Of a stretch of DNA of 64,000 nt, positions 54,161 to 63,551 are shown piece after piece. Below the pieces are notes generated by a model. That model did no database searches. It saw nothing but the letters and a program-made list of their open reading frames with translations, and had not been told where the DNA came from. Position 1 is the stretch's first letter, and each line of letters begins with the position of its first letter. The DNA lies in assembly GCA_903832665.1 (NCBI GenBank), contig CAILCG010000014.1, positions 372,001 to 436,000 on the forward strand, given 5' to 3'. The translations under genes and the position numbers were made by a program. The stretch comes from an uncultured Methanomicrobiales archaeon (GTDB taxonomy: Archaea > Halobacteriota > Methanomicrobia > Methanomicrobiales > Methanospirillaceae).

Positions 54161-54963
54161 GTCCCCTCACCCGAAGCAAAGCCAATATGGTACCGCACTT
54201 CGGGGTATCGCTTCGAATCTCCAGAGGGGCCTACTTCAATACAAAAACCTGCCCAGCAGAGATCCCCTGTATATTCCCGGCCCCGGAAGACCGTTAAAGG
54301 CACATGCGGGGGAACGATGGGCGGGTCCAGAAAGAACCGGATCGCATGCACGGGATCTATCAATGAAACGGGCAGGTTGCCAGACCCTACCGGTTCCCAC
54401 CCGGGGGGAGGGGGAGCAGGTTTCCCGTCCCACCCGTGCGTGAACCATGCGGCACTGAGCTCATTTAACAAGCAGAGGTGCCCGCCGGTCTTTGACAGGA
54501 TGTCGCTTTCGACCGCTACATCCACACCATGCCCCTTCACCCGGTAGGTGAAGGTCACCTTCCCCAAGGGGGGTATCATCTCAAAGGACGGGTGTATCCC
54601 AAACAGTCTTCTGAGGGGGAGCAGGGGCAGCATAACCAAATTCTGGAGCCGGGGAAACCGCATGTACGCGCTGATACCCATCTCGATCCAGCTAGTGAGA
54701 AGAGGGGACAGTTCCTCCCGCAGGCGCCATTTCATGCAGGTATCAATGGTAAAGGTCCGCCGGAAGATTTCCGTATCCTGGTAATCAGTCCAGGACCGGG
54801 AAAAGAAGGTACATTCCTCCTGCCGTAGCGCCACACTCCCGATACCCATGCCCTCACCGGTCAGGTTGCAGTCCCCGTACCAGACCAGCAGGCCACGCGC
54901 CAGGCTCTTGCTGATTCCCTCTCCTGAATAATCTGCCGCGGGTACAATACGGAGTTTATCCAT
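54157..54963 (-). CDS. Unrecognised protein coupled to radical SAM enzyme
   Basis: The 268-residue soluble, beta-rich protein contains GLLVWYGDCNLTGEGMGIGS, FTYRVKGHGVDVAVESDILS, LCLLNELSAAWFTHGWDGKP and VRYHIGFASGEG. I start at ATG 54963; an upstream frame to 55047 lacks a ribosome site. Its stop overlaps the start of the radical SAM gene. The lipocalin-like strand pattern hints at a hydratase or binding protein (as in CrtC-type carotenoid hydratases), but this is a guess. Confidence 0.65.
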   Translation of the reverse strand: MDKLRIVPAADYSGEGISKSLARGLLVWYGDCNLTGEGMGIGSVALRQEECTFFSRSWTDYQDTEIFRRTFTIDTCMKWRLREELSPLLTSWIEMGISAYMRFPRLQNLVMLPLLPLRRLFGIHPSFEMIPPLGKVTFTYRVKGHGVDVAVESDILSKTGGHLCLLNELSAAWFTHGWDGKPAPPPPGWEPVGSGNLPVSLIDPVHAIRFFLDPPIVPPHVPLTVFRGREYTGDLCWAGFCIEVGPSGDSKRYPEVRYHIGFASGEGT

Positions 54964-55120
54964 GCTCTCTATGGAGAACATTTGATCATGCACATTATAT
55001 ACCCCCGTATGAGACAAACACGTTTCATATCGCGGGACGATTACCATGCAATACCGGGAAAGTTGACAGATTTTTAAAAGAACTTCCCGTAGTGCGTAAA
55101 AAATTTTAGAAAGAAAAAGA

Positions 55121-55194
55121 TGGGCCCGCTGAGATTCGAACTCAGGACCTCCGCCATGTCAAGGCGACGTCATAGCCAACTAGACCACGAGCCC
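55121..55194 (-). tRNA. tRNA-Val (anticodon GAC)
   Basis: The minus strand folds as a complete tRNA: acceptor GGGCTCG with CGGGCCC, anticodon loop TTGACAT inside CGCC/GGCG, and T arm CTGAG-TTCGAAT-CTCAG. The anticodon GAC reads valine codons. The discriminator is A and no CCA is encoded, as usual in archaea. No intron is seen. Confidence 0.95.
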
Positions 55195-55331
55195 TCGTAA
55201 GTCTGATACCCCATAACATCTGTGCTAGTATTATTAAAAATTAGTGTACGGAATGGTCAAAACCGGGCCTCGTACGGGTGCCCGGGACCTTTAATACGCA
55301 CACCCGCATACGATTAAACCGGTGAAATGGT

Positions 55332-55649
55332 ATGTCCGATGACACTGGCACTAAAACACAACTCTTCGTGTATGAGCAGGAAGCAAGCCGCATGGAGCTG
55401 CTCATCCGCATCCTCTACTGGATCCTGATTGGTATCGTCCTCTGGGTGTATGGCATGATCGCGTTCATCTGCCTGTTCGTCCAGTGGTTCCATGTCCTGA
55501 TTCTCGGCAGCAGGAACGAGTGGCTCTCGAACTTTGCCAAGGGGTATCTCGAATACCTGGTGAACGTGATGGGGTACACCTACATCATGACCGACAAGCG
55601 CCCGGACATCTTCCCGGTTGCCGTAAAGATATTTGAAGAAAAATCCTGA
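55332..55649 (+). CDS. DUF4389 family membrane protein
   Basis: The 105 residues carry EASRMELLIRILYWILIGIV, a second hydrophobic segment (GMIAFICLFVQWFHVLILG), and NEWLSNFAKGYLEYLVNVMG YTYIMTDKRPD, the DUF4389 pattern. Members are small bitopic or polytopic membrane proteins of unknown role. GGTGAAATGG precedes the start, with TTTAATACGCACAC near 55290 as a possible promoter. Confidence 0.78.
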   Translation: MSDDTGTKTQLFVYEQEASRMELLIRILYWILIGIVLWVYGMIAFICLFVQWFHVLILGSRNEWLSNFAKGYLEYLVNVMGYTYIMTDKRPDIFPVAVKIFEEKS

Positions 55650-55818
55650 TGGCTACAGCCCAAATCATTTTTTTATTTGATCTCGTTATCCCAGTCTTGC
55701 GAATGATAACCATTCCACAACGATCCCGCTCATTTACGCACCGGGCGGTTGATCCGGACCAGTTCCTCAAATGAGAAGGGGTTTAACGTTTTTAACCCGG
55801 TAAAAACAATACAAACCT

Positions 55819-56076
55819 GTGGGAATTCTCGCTCGCATTGCATCGTTTTTTTCGAATATTTTCGGGAAGAAAAAAGTCCCGGTTCATGAGAACTGTTCCT
55901 TCTGCGGGCAGCGGGAGTACCTGCCATTCCACTGCGAGTATTGTGGCCGGTATTTCTGCGGCAAACACCGTCTTCCCTGCGAGCATGACTGTAAAAATAT
56001 CAGGGACTGGAAGAGATCTTCATCGGAAGGTGCAACGGTAGAAAGTAAAGCGGGAAATCTGTTTGTCAGGAAATAA
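55819..56076 (+). CDS. AN1-type zinc-finger protein
   Basis: Starting at GTG 55819, 85 residues have a short helix (ILARIASFFSNIFGKKK) and an AN1-like finger: CSFCGQREYLPFHCEYCGRY, then FCGKHRLPCEHDC. The eight Cys/His positions for two zinc ions are present. AN1 fingers in archaea are of unknown function. A TTTAACCCGGT motif lies just upstream. Confidence 0.8.
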   Translation: MGILARIASFFSNIFGKKKVPVHENCSFCGQREYLPFHCEYCGRYFCGKHRLPCEHDCKNIRDWKRSSSEGATVESKAGNLFVRK

Positions 56077-56274
56077 TCCTGATCCCTGAGGCAGGGTCAC
56101 GACTGCGGATGATCCAAACCGCCCCTTTTTTTCCCGGGTAATCCAGATCCGGTCAGGACAAATACCAGCAGGCTCCCCCGACCGGGAAAAATCATCAAAA
56201 GATAATTTGATATAGGATTTTCACTCCAGATAGACAATACTTGGCGAACAGGTTCGCAGGAGTTAGCGGTAGCA

Positions 56275-57579
56275 GTGACAGATTTTCCGGCTGTATCGAT
56301 ATTATGTGTTGATGATGAGCCGTTTTTTTTGGATAGTTTCAAAAAAATCCTTGAACGGGAACCAGGATTTTCCGTACAAACCTGCTGCACAGGTGCTGAT
56401 GCAATCGAATGTATGCACCTGAATTATTTTGACGTGATCATCGCAGATTATTCCATACCGGATATCGATGGGATTACTCTTCTCAAGGGTGTCCGGGCCC
56501 GGGGGTATGTGGGCATCTTTATCATTGTTACTGGCAAGCATCGTGCCCATATTGCGATTGATGCACTCAATCACGGGGCAAACTACTATTTCCAGAAAGG
56601 CGGGGAAGCGGTGCAGGATATCCCCCAGCTCGTGACATTCATCCGGAAAGGAGTGGGTAAGAACTATGGGGGGTCACCTCATCCCGAGAGCGGCAGCCGG
56701 TACCGCTCCATCATCGATGACCACCCGGATCTGCTCTGCCGGTTCAGGCCGGATGGCACCATCACCTTTGTCAACGATACTTACGGGCAGTTTGCTGGAG
56801 TGCCAGCCGATACCTGCCCGGGGAGTAATTTTATCGCAACTATTCCCGGGAAAGACAGGAAGGCAGTTGAACTGCAGTTGCAGGCCCTCACACCCGCCAA
56901 ACCCGGGGTGTTCATCGAACATGCGGTCCTGAAAGGTGACGGATCCGCTCCCACGCTCCATTGGAGTTACCGGGCACTGTTCACCCAGGGCGGTAATGTC
57001 ACAGAGTACCAGACTTCGGGAAGGGATATCAGCGACCTGGCCCGGCAGGGTGAAGTTCCCGGGGAACGGAATACGGCCCCGACCAACTCCCTTCCCCAAG
57101 TACCGGCTCCTTCGCCCGCCTCGTCCGAAGAATGGAAATTCCTGGCAGAGACCATCAAGACCCTGGAGAACCCGGTGTTTGCCATTGATCGCCACGGTAT
57201 GGTGATCACCTGGAACGCAGCAATGGAGCAGCTGACAGGAGTCCTGGAGTCGGACATGCTGGGTAAGGGAGGGAACACGTATGCGATTCCTTTCTACGGG
57301 GAAGCCCGGCCCATGCTCATTGATTACATCATCACACCGGCCGACAAAATAGTACCGGGGAAATTCCCGGCAATAAAAAAAGTCGGCGATACCTTCATCG
57401 GGGAGATGGAGCACGTGAAGATTTTAGGAAAACCCATGTTCCTCTGGGGCAAGGGAACCGCGGTCCGCGATGCAAAAGGGGATCTCATTGCTGCGGTGCA
57501 GGTGATTACGGTCGGGGAACGACAGGTTGTCCCCGACGGAATAGTACAGGAGGCCTTCTGGGCGGAATTTCCAGCCTGA
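56275..57579 (+). CDS. Response regulator with REC and two PAS domains
   Basis: The 434-residue protein starts at GTG 56275. Residues 1-125 form a receiver with Asp13/Asp14 (CVDDEP) and phospho-acceptor Asp58 (VIIADYSIPD). PAS 1 (about 145-260) has LLCRFRPDGTITFVNDTY. PAS 2 (about 290-420) has NPVFAIDRHGMVITWNAAME and the Asp-less KGTAVRDAKGDLIAAVQVI. There is no kinase or DNA-binding output, a common format in methanogens; it probably relays to another protein. Confidence 0.85.
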   Translation: MTDFPAVSILCVDDEPFFLDSFKKILEREPGFSVQTCCTGADAIECMHLNYFDVIIADYSIPDIDGITLLKGVRARGYVGIFIIVTGKHRAHIAIDALNHGANYYFQKGGEAVQDIPQLVTFIRKGVGKNYGGSPHPESGSRYRSIIDDHPDLLCRFRPDGTITFVNDTYGQFAGVPADTCPGSNFIATIPGKDRKAVELQLQALTPAKPGVFIEHAVLKGDGSAPTLHWSYRALFTQGGNVTEYQTSGRDISDLARQGEVPGERNTAPTNSLPQVPAPSPASSEEWKFLAETIKTLENPVFAIDRHGMVITWNAAMEQLTGVLESDMLGKGGNTYAIPFYGEARPMLIDYIITPADKIVPGKFPAIKKVGDTFIGEMEHVKILGKPMFLWGKGTAVRDAKGDLIAAVQVITVGERQVVPDGIVQEAFWAEFPA

Positions 57580-57587
57580 CGCTCAAG

Positions 57588-58001
57588 GTGGCGGGCGAGG
57601 GGATGGGGGGTGCCATTGCCGGGGCCCTCGGTTCCACCACCGGAGGGTACGGGGTCTATATTACCGACAAACGCCTGTTCGTGATCCAGAACCCGGATCA
57701 CGACCTGACGAAGGTCCAGGGGGTTCAGTTCGGGGCCTTCATGATGGACGAGCTCTTCGGAACAACGGTTGATATTCGTCCGAAAACCATCCAGGAACTG
57801 GAACGAAACAAAATTTTTGAAACCGACAGGAACGAGATCACCGCACTTACGTTAAAAAAACCGGTACTCCTGTCGGGATATCTTACGATCAATTCGGGAA
57901 AGGCACCCGTCTTCAGGGTGTATATCGATCATAAAAAAGCCTACCAGCACATCGAGCAGCTGATGAGAACCTTCTCTCCTGAACTATTGCACCAGGAATG
58001 A
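57588..58001 (+). CDS. Hypothetical protein, 137 residues
   Basis: The frame reads MAGEGMGGAIAGALGSTTGG, YGVYITDKRLFVIQNPD, and later KPVLLSGYLTINSGKAPVFR, YIDHKKAYQHIEQLM. The beta-rich pattern recalls a PH-like or GRAM-like fold. A GTG at 57588 is used; ACAGGAGG at 57546 suggests translation could begin upstream at a CTG near 57558, inside the 3' end of the REC-PAS gene. The two may be co-transcribed. Confidence 0.55.
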   Translation: MAGEGMGGAIAGALGSTTGGYGVYITDKRLFVIQNPDHDLTKVQGVQFGAFMMDELFGTTVDIRPKTIQELERNKIFETDRNEITALTLKKPVLLSGYLTINSGKAPVFRVYIDHKKAYQHIEQLMRTFSPELLHQE

Positions 58002-58203
58002 GAAAGAACGGTTACATCTGCCCCCGACACGGAACCCGGAAAGATCCGGTCGCGCGTGGGAATCCCCCAATGAGTCTGGCCTATGGGCCTACACCGGTAA
58101 AAGAACCATTGAGAAATGCTTCGATGATCAGTATGCACCCCGGGTTCTACCAGAGCCAAGGATTTAAATCGGAATAATTTTTTAAAGGAAACACGGGTCT
58201 GGC

Positions 58204-58704
58204 ATGAAAACGATCTGCTCATTTTGCGATACCATCATCAGTCCCGGGACACCGGGAGATGACCGGGTCAGCCACGGAGTCTGTACATCCTGTTATACAA
58301 AAATTCTCACCGAACACGGGTTCAATCTCAGGAAATTTCTCAATCTGCTCGATGCACCTGTTTTTCTTGTTGACGGGGATGCCAATGTACTTGCAGCCAA
58401 CAGGCTTGCTGCAGAAGCAGTCAGAAAACCCATTGGAACAACCCGAAAACAGCTCTGCGGAAATGTCCTTGAATGCATCAATGCATTTCTTCCGGAGGGA
58501 TGCGGGAAGACTTCCGGCTGTCCCGATTGCACCGTCAGGAATTCGGTAAACGAGACCTACAAATACGGGACGCAGATAACCCGCCGTCCCGCAGTCATTA
58601 CCCGGCAGAACGGGAGCGCGGAAGAGACGGCGCACCTCCTGGTCTCCACACAAAAGGATGGCGGTGTCGTTTTGCTCCGCCTTGAATTTTGTGCGCAGGT
58701 CTAA
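58204..58704 (+). CDS. PAS-domain protein with two cysteine clusters
   Basis: The 166-residue protein begins with a knuckle pair (CSFCDTIISPG and VCTSCYTKIL), then a PAS core (LNLLDAPVFLVDGDANVLAA NRLAAEAV) and a second Cys cluster (LECINAFLPEGCGKTSGCPD CTVRNSV). The second cluster resembles PAS sensors that bind a metal or redox centre. No kinase is attached, so it may be a stand-alone redox or metal sensor. Confidence 0.78.
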   Translation: MKTICSFCDTIISPGTPGDDRVSHGVCTSCYTKILTEHGFNLRKFLNLLDAPVFLVDGDANVLAANRLAAEAVRKPIGTTRKQLCGNVLECINAFLPEGCGKTSGCPDCTVRNSVNETYKYGTQITRRPAVITRQNGSAEETAHLLVSTQKDGGVVLLRLEFCAQV

Positions 58705-58852
58705 AAAGAGCCCCTTCAAAGAGAGCCCGGGTTTTTTGTCCGGTTCCCCGTTCCATTTTTCTGAAGGGATAAACCACAATCAATATAACAACACATCCCC
58801 AGTATTTTTACCGGAGAGAGGGCGTATTTTCCATCCTGCGAATTCCAGATAA

Positions 58853-59827
58853 GTGCCTGCACGGGCTGATGGCCGATCCCGGAACGGAACGGGTAGTATC
58901 ACCCTGTTTCTTGTCATTATTATTTTCGCTTTTGTCCTGCGGACAGCCTCCGTGGCTGCCGAAGTGATTCCCAATACTTCGGGGCAGACAGAAAAAACTG
59001 CGCCGGAACAGGTACGGATCGGTATCTATGTGGTAGACTTCAACCGGGTGGACGTGGGGGCCGGGACGGTCGGTGCGGATTTTTACCTGCATCTCAAATC
59101 CGATGAACCAATATCGATCAATGATATCGAGCTGATGAACGGGATGATAACATCCACCTCAACCGTCGAAGACAAGCCCCGGGAAAAGGAGTACCGGATC
59201 ATTGCAGTCCTGACTACGGAACCCGATCTCAGCCGTTACCCTTTTGACCGGCATACCCTCCCGATAAAGTTCGAACCCAAAACGAAGAACGAACGGGAGA
59301 TGATCCTCGTGACTGATCCGGCAGAGATTGGTCTCGATTCCGAAGCGGATCTTCCCGGTTGGGCACTGACCGGGAGTGGCTCGTACGTCACGAACAATTC
59401 CTACCTGAAAAATGAGATTCCCTATTCGCGGGCGGTCTTCACCTATGGAGTAGTCCGGGATGTAGCCTCAACGATCCTGAAATTTTTCCTGCCCATCATG
59501 CTCATCGTCATCGTCTCGCTCTCATCGCTGATGATGAAGGTCTCGTCCCGGCTGGGCCTGAACGCCTCGATGTTCCTTGCAGCGGTGCTCATCCACTGGC
59601 GTGTCGCAGATGCGATCCCGCTCGTTGCCTATGCCACCTTCCTCGACCTGTTCATGATCATCACGTATGCAACGCTCGTCATGGTACTGGTATCGGGAAT
59701 ACTGATCCTGAAATTCACGGGAGATGGGAATATGACCCGGGTGGAACAGGTGAACCACTGGTCGATCCGCATTATACCAGTCGTCTCAGTCGTGTTCTAT
59801 TTCCTTCTCTTCCTCACTCTCGCGTGA
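58853..59827 (+). CDS. Pentameric ligand-gated ion channel homologue
   Basis: The 324-residue protein has a signal segment (ITLFLVIIIFAFVLRTASVA), a beta-rich extracellular domain (45-200) and four C-terminal membrane helices (about 206-228, 235-252, 258-287, 304-323). SRYPFDRHTLPIKFE (128-141) is the pro-loop consensus of the Cys-loop receptor family; the two loop cysteines are absent, as in other prokaryotic members. RLGLNASMFLAAVLIHW in M2 and IPLVAYATFLDLFMIITY in M3 fit. It starts at GTG 58853. The ligand is unknown. Confidence 0.82.
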   Translation: MPARADGRSRNGTGSITLFLVIIIFAFVLRTASVAAEVIPNTSGQTEKTAPEQVRIGIYVVDFNRVDVGAGTVGADFYLHLKSDEPISINDIELMNGMITSTSTVEDKPREKEYRIIAVLTTEPDLSRYPFDRHTLPIKFEPKTKNEREMILVTDPAEIGLDSEADLPGWALTGSGSYVTNNSYLKNEIPYSRAVFTYGVVRDVASTILKFFLPIMLIVIVSLSSLMMKVSSRLGLNASMFLAAVLIHWRVADAIPLVAYATFLDLFMIITYATLVMVLVSGILILKFTGDGNMTRVEQVNHWSIRIIPVVSVVFYFLLFLTLA

Positions 59828-60056
59828 AGAGAACTCGCAAATACTTTTTTTAATCCGGGTCTGGATAAAACGCTGCCGGAAAAAACTGCCTGTTTTTTAG
59901 GAAAAGATGGGGTTGGCAGCCTGAAAATTGTTGTATTGCCGGAGAATCACAAAATCTCCGCAGGTAAAAATGCCCCTGTGAAAATGTGCAAAAATTGCAA
60001 TTCATCACAAAGATTATCTGGATAACTCCCTGTTACTTCACTATCAAGGGAAAACC

Positions 60057-60191
60057 ATGACCAGTAAAACTCTCTCGGATTGTGCTCTCTGTCCCCACCT
60101 GATCGCGTGTGATGCACATATTACTGGGGGCACGCACAAGCACCTTGAGGAACCCTCGCCGGGCGAAATGGTTTTTGAAACGGATTCTTAG
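60057..60191 (+). CDS. Small cysteine-containing protein, 44 residues
   Basis: MTSKTLSDCALCPHLIACDA, then HITGGTHKHLEEPSPGEMVF and ETDS have a CxxC knuckle plus a third Cys and two His, suggesting zinc. AAGGGAAAACC lies upstream. It is too short to be certain, and no family is known to me. Confidence 0.4.
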   Translation: MTSKTLSDCALCPHLIACDAHITGGTHKHLEEPSPGEMVFETDS

Positions 60192-60511
60192 TTCTATTTT
60201 AACATTTTTTTGGCCGGGATTAACCGGATCTTTACGCATATCAAAAATCTTAAAATATTCTCAGTCGAAGTCGCAAATAGTCGTAAACGCGAATGTCCGG
60301 ACTAAGATTCTTGTTTTTTATCCATCCCGAAATTTTGAAATTTTTTTTGAAAAAGTTGGATTTACCTGCTATCATGTGAAATTTTTTCCACCAGAGGTAT
60401 AATTCGCATAGCATCGAGCCTCAAGGAGGAAATTGTATCCCGGCCTCATTAAAATTGAGAGAACATTTGAAAGCCTGATTAAAAGACAGGTTTAAATCAA
60501 GGGGTTTACTC
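60192..60511. other. Intergenic region before the metallophosphoesterase gene
   Basis: AT-rich with long T runs; it likely holds a terminator for the 60057 gene and the promoter for the phosphoesterase. No repeat or gene was seen. Confidence 0.35.
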
Positions 60512-62245
60512 ATGAAACATATGAAAGAAGAGTTAAAAATAGGAATCTTCGTTACCGCTTTTTTTCTGGTAGTAATCGGAGGCTCTGTTCTTTTCATAAC
60601 CAGCGATATCGTCACCTCATGGTATCCCAGTTATCCCATAGATTACAAGGTAGTTACCACCATTGATAGGACGATTATCCCGGTCCCTGTACCCGAGGGG
60701 TCACCCGCGCTCTACCCGTATCAGGTCTCAAACTATTCGAAATACCAGTATGGGGTCTGGAAGTTTGACAAGGGGAGCGGTTATGATATCCGGCTGGACC
60801 TTATGCCCGCCGGGTATAGCAATGCCTCAGTTACCCATACCGCACGACTGCTGAATTTCTTTGCCATGACGGATGTCCATATCACGGACAAAGAAACCCC
60901 TGCCCAGGGGATCTATGCCGGCTACATGGGTGGGAACCCTTCGGGATATTCCGCCGTCCTGCTCTCAACAACCCAGGTGCTTGACGCAGCGGTCCAGACG
61001 GCCAACGCCCTGCATATCCAGAAACCATTTGATTTCGGAATCTTCCTGGGCGATGCCATCAACAGCGACCAGCACAACGAACACCGGTGGTATATCGATA
61101 CCCTTGACGGTAAAAAGATCATCCCCGATTCCGGGACCAGGGATGATCCCATCCCGGGGCCTCACAATGATTACCAGGACGAATACAAAACGGCGGGGCT
61201 GAACAAATCAATCAACTGGTACCAGGTGCTCGGTAACCATGACCAGTACTGGATGGGCACAAACGTACCGAATGCCTGCGTGAAAAAGACATTATTGGGC
61301 GAGGAGATCCTCAACCTGGGAGACCAGTACTATGACCCGCATGTGCTCGACACCCGGGGTTTCTATATGGGCTCTATCGACGGGAGAACTCCGTACGGGG
61401 ACATTATAGGTGCGGGACCGGTAGCAGATTTCCCTGAGCCGCCCCAGGTCAACGGAAGCGATTCTGAACGACGTGCACTCTCCCGGTCAATGTGGATGGA
61501 CGAATTTTTCTCGACTACGTCCAACCCCAAAGGTCACGGGTTTAACAACTCTGATGTGGATGCAGGATTTGCCTGTTATTCCTTCGAACCGAGGTCGGAT
61601 GTCCCGATCAAGGTCATCGTGCTCGACGATACCCAGAGAGATACCGATCCCAATGTAGGTCCCTACATGTACGCCTCGCTCGATACAGCCCGGTACACCT
61701 GGCTGGTAAAGGAACTCGACAAGGGTCAGGCTGAAGGCCAGCTCATGATCATTGCTGCGCATATGCCGATACGCAATGAACCGGCAAACACTTCGCGGCT
61801 CTGGAGTCCCGGCTCTCCGGTGCCTGAGCAGAAACTGGTGGATACCTTGCGCACTTATCCAAACCTCCTCATGTGGATCTCGGGACATGTTCACCGGAAC
61901 ACCGTTACCGCGTTCAGCTCACCGGATCCCGCCCACCCGGAACTCGGGTTCTGGGAAGTTGAGACTGCGTCATTGCGGGATTTCCCCTAGGAGTTCCGTA
62001 TGTTCGAGATCGACCGGAACAGCGACAATACCATCTCAATCTTTGCAACGGACGTTGATCCGGCTGTCAGGGAGGGATCGATTGCCGCAAAATCGCGGTC
62101 CTATGCGATCGCAACGCAGCAGATATTCAATACCGCCATCGTTCCTCAGCCAAGCGGGGTATACAACGCGGAACTGGTCAAACAACTGACACCGGAGATG
62201 CAAGCAAAGATACAGAACAACGGGACTCCCATCAGCAGCCCCTGA
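60512..62245 (+). pseudogene. Membrane-anchored metallophosphoesterase with in-frame amber codon
   Basis: An N-terminal anchor (IFVTAFFLVVIGGSVLFI) precedes a calcineurin-like domain: MTDVHITDKETP (DxH), FGIFLGDAINS (GDxxx), VLGNHDQYWMG (GNHD), AAHMPI and SGHVHRN, all metal ligands. It matches the TIGR03768-type secreted phosphoesterases. The frame is broken by TAG (61988-61990) after TASLRDFP, then continues EFRMFEIDRNSDNTISIFAT, DPAVREGS and IAAKSRSYAIATQQIFNTA to 62245. A CAG (Gln) is the likely ancestral codon. The catalytic domain is complete upstream, so a truncated protein may still work. Confidence 0.8.
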
Positions 62246-62490
62246 TTTTTCTTTTGCCGCCCGGGACAAAATTCGCCGGGGATTTTCCTGCAGTCATTGA
62301 GCGAATGCATGCTTCTTTTCAGACACAGTTCCAGTTCAGGAAACGGTTCATGACCCACGGAAACATGCCTGCCATGCGGAACCTGGCGCTGATGGCCCTT
62401 CCCTGGAGGGGGAGAATACGATTCAAATGAACAGTAAAAAATCCAGGAACTCAAATGTTTATATTCCCATTATCACCATCTTTGATCTGT

Positions 62491-63066
62491 ATGATCGACA
62501 CTATCGTTACCAAGGTGAAGGGATTTCTCATAAGTCCCGTTGCAACATTCCAGCAGTCCCGTGACGACGAAACCCGTACGGTTCTTACCTATCTGGCCGC
62601 ACTTCTCCTGTTCGATTCAGTCATCACCGCCATAATTGCCGCTATCATGATACCCGGTGGCATTTCAACCACGGTCCTGGTATTTGTCATGATGCTGATC
62701 GGCGGGATTATCTTTACGCTCGTTGGTTCTGCATGGCTTCACCTGTGGGTGTATCTCCTCGGAGGGCGCAAAGGAATCATGCAGACCTTCAAGGCGGTTG
62801 TCTACGGGAATACCCCCAGGTTTATTCTCGGGTGAATTCCTTTTATCGGGGTTGTTTTCATGCTCTGGTCGTTGATCCTCGGGATCCTGGGAATCCGCGA
62901 ACTTCATGAAATCAGCATCGAAAAAGCGATCCTTGCGGTTGCCATTGCCGTCATCATCCCGCTGATCATCATCCTTATCATCGGAGCGTACTTCATTTCC
63001 TCATATGCGTCGACCATGGGAATGCCGATCCCATCCGGCAATACCTTCCCGATGCCCGACTATTAA
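62491..63066 (+). pseudogene. Yip1-domain membrane protein with in-frame opal codon
   Basis: ATG 62491 opens MIDTIVTKVKGFLISPVATF, the usual Yip1-like start, followed by about five membrane segments. TGA at 62833-62835 follows GNTPRFILG and precedes IPFIGVVFMLWSLILGILGI, in the same frame, which runs to 63066 through RELHEISIEKAILAVAIAVI. A TGG (Trp) is the likely ancestral codon, since this family often has W after the Pro-Arg-hydrophobic run. Function unknown. Confidence 0.75.
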
Positions 63067-63551
63067 TGGCGACGATGAAGGCGCCATAGTAATTCCTTTT
63101 TTCCATTATTCCAGCAACTAATGCGCCACTCTCAAACGTGGATTTTTAATCGGCGTTATCGGGTTGCTCATCTGCCGGCAACCCTAACCTGATGATCGAA
63201 CATAGTACCGGAATCTTCCTCGAACATAGTACCGGAATCTTCCCGCACGAAAAAGTGAATTGCATTAAAAATGGCGGAAATAAAATATTTTTGATTACTT
63301 GTCACGTCGGTACATTTATTATATCGCGAAGAGCATGAACGATTATCCCGGGATCATGCCGCCATCTCCATAATGAACAACCTGCGATTCGCCGGACCTA
63401 CAGGATCCCGGATTGAAAAATGGCTGCATGACTTCATCACTCCCCGGCAGACAACAAAGACCCGGTAATGAAACACGCAGATCGTGGGCACCCGCTTCAA
63501 CACCATCCGGGCTGGTAGCGGGTAAATTATTACGAAAATGAGGTGAAAACT
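63067..63551. other. Intergenic region upstream of aor
   Basis: It holds a perfect 24-base tandem duplication at 63196-63243 and TATA-like TTTATTATAT (63315-63324). No gene was seen on the plus strand; a minus-strand frame across 63354-63929 is the shadow of aor. Confidence 0.45.
63196..63243. repeat. Perfect 24-base tandem duplication
   Basis: A 24-base unit (beginning TCGAACATAGTACC) occurs at 63196-63219 and again, identical, at 63220-63243. It lies about 310 bases before the aor start and may be a recent slip duplication or a doubled regulator site. Confidence 0.75.

Noticed and set aside
13134..62245. Pyrrolysine coding at the three in-frame TAG codons
   Set aside because: Affected genes are not methylamine methyltransferases, an in-frame TGA and many frameshifts occur nearby, and no pyl gene is in the window. 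Kept only as a check.
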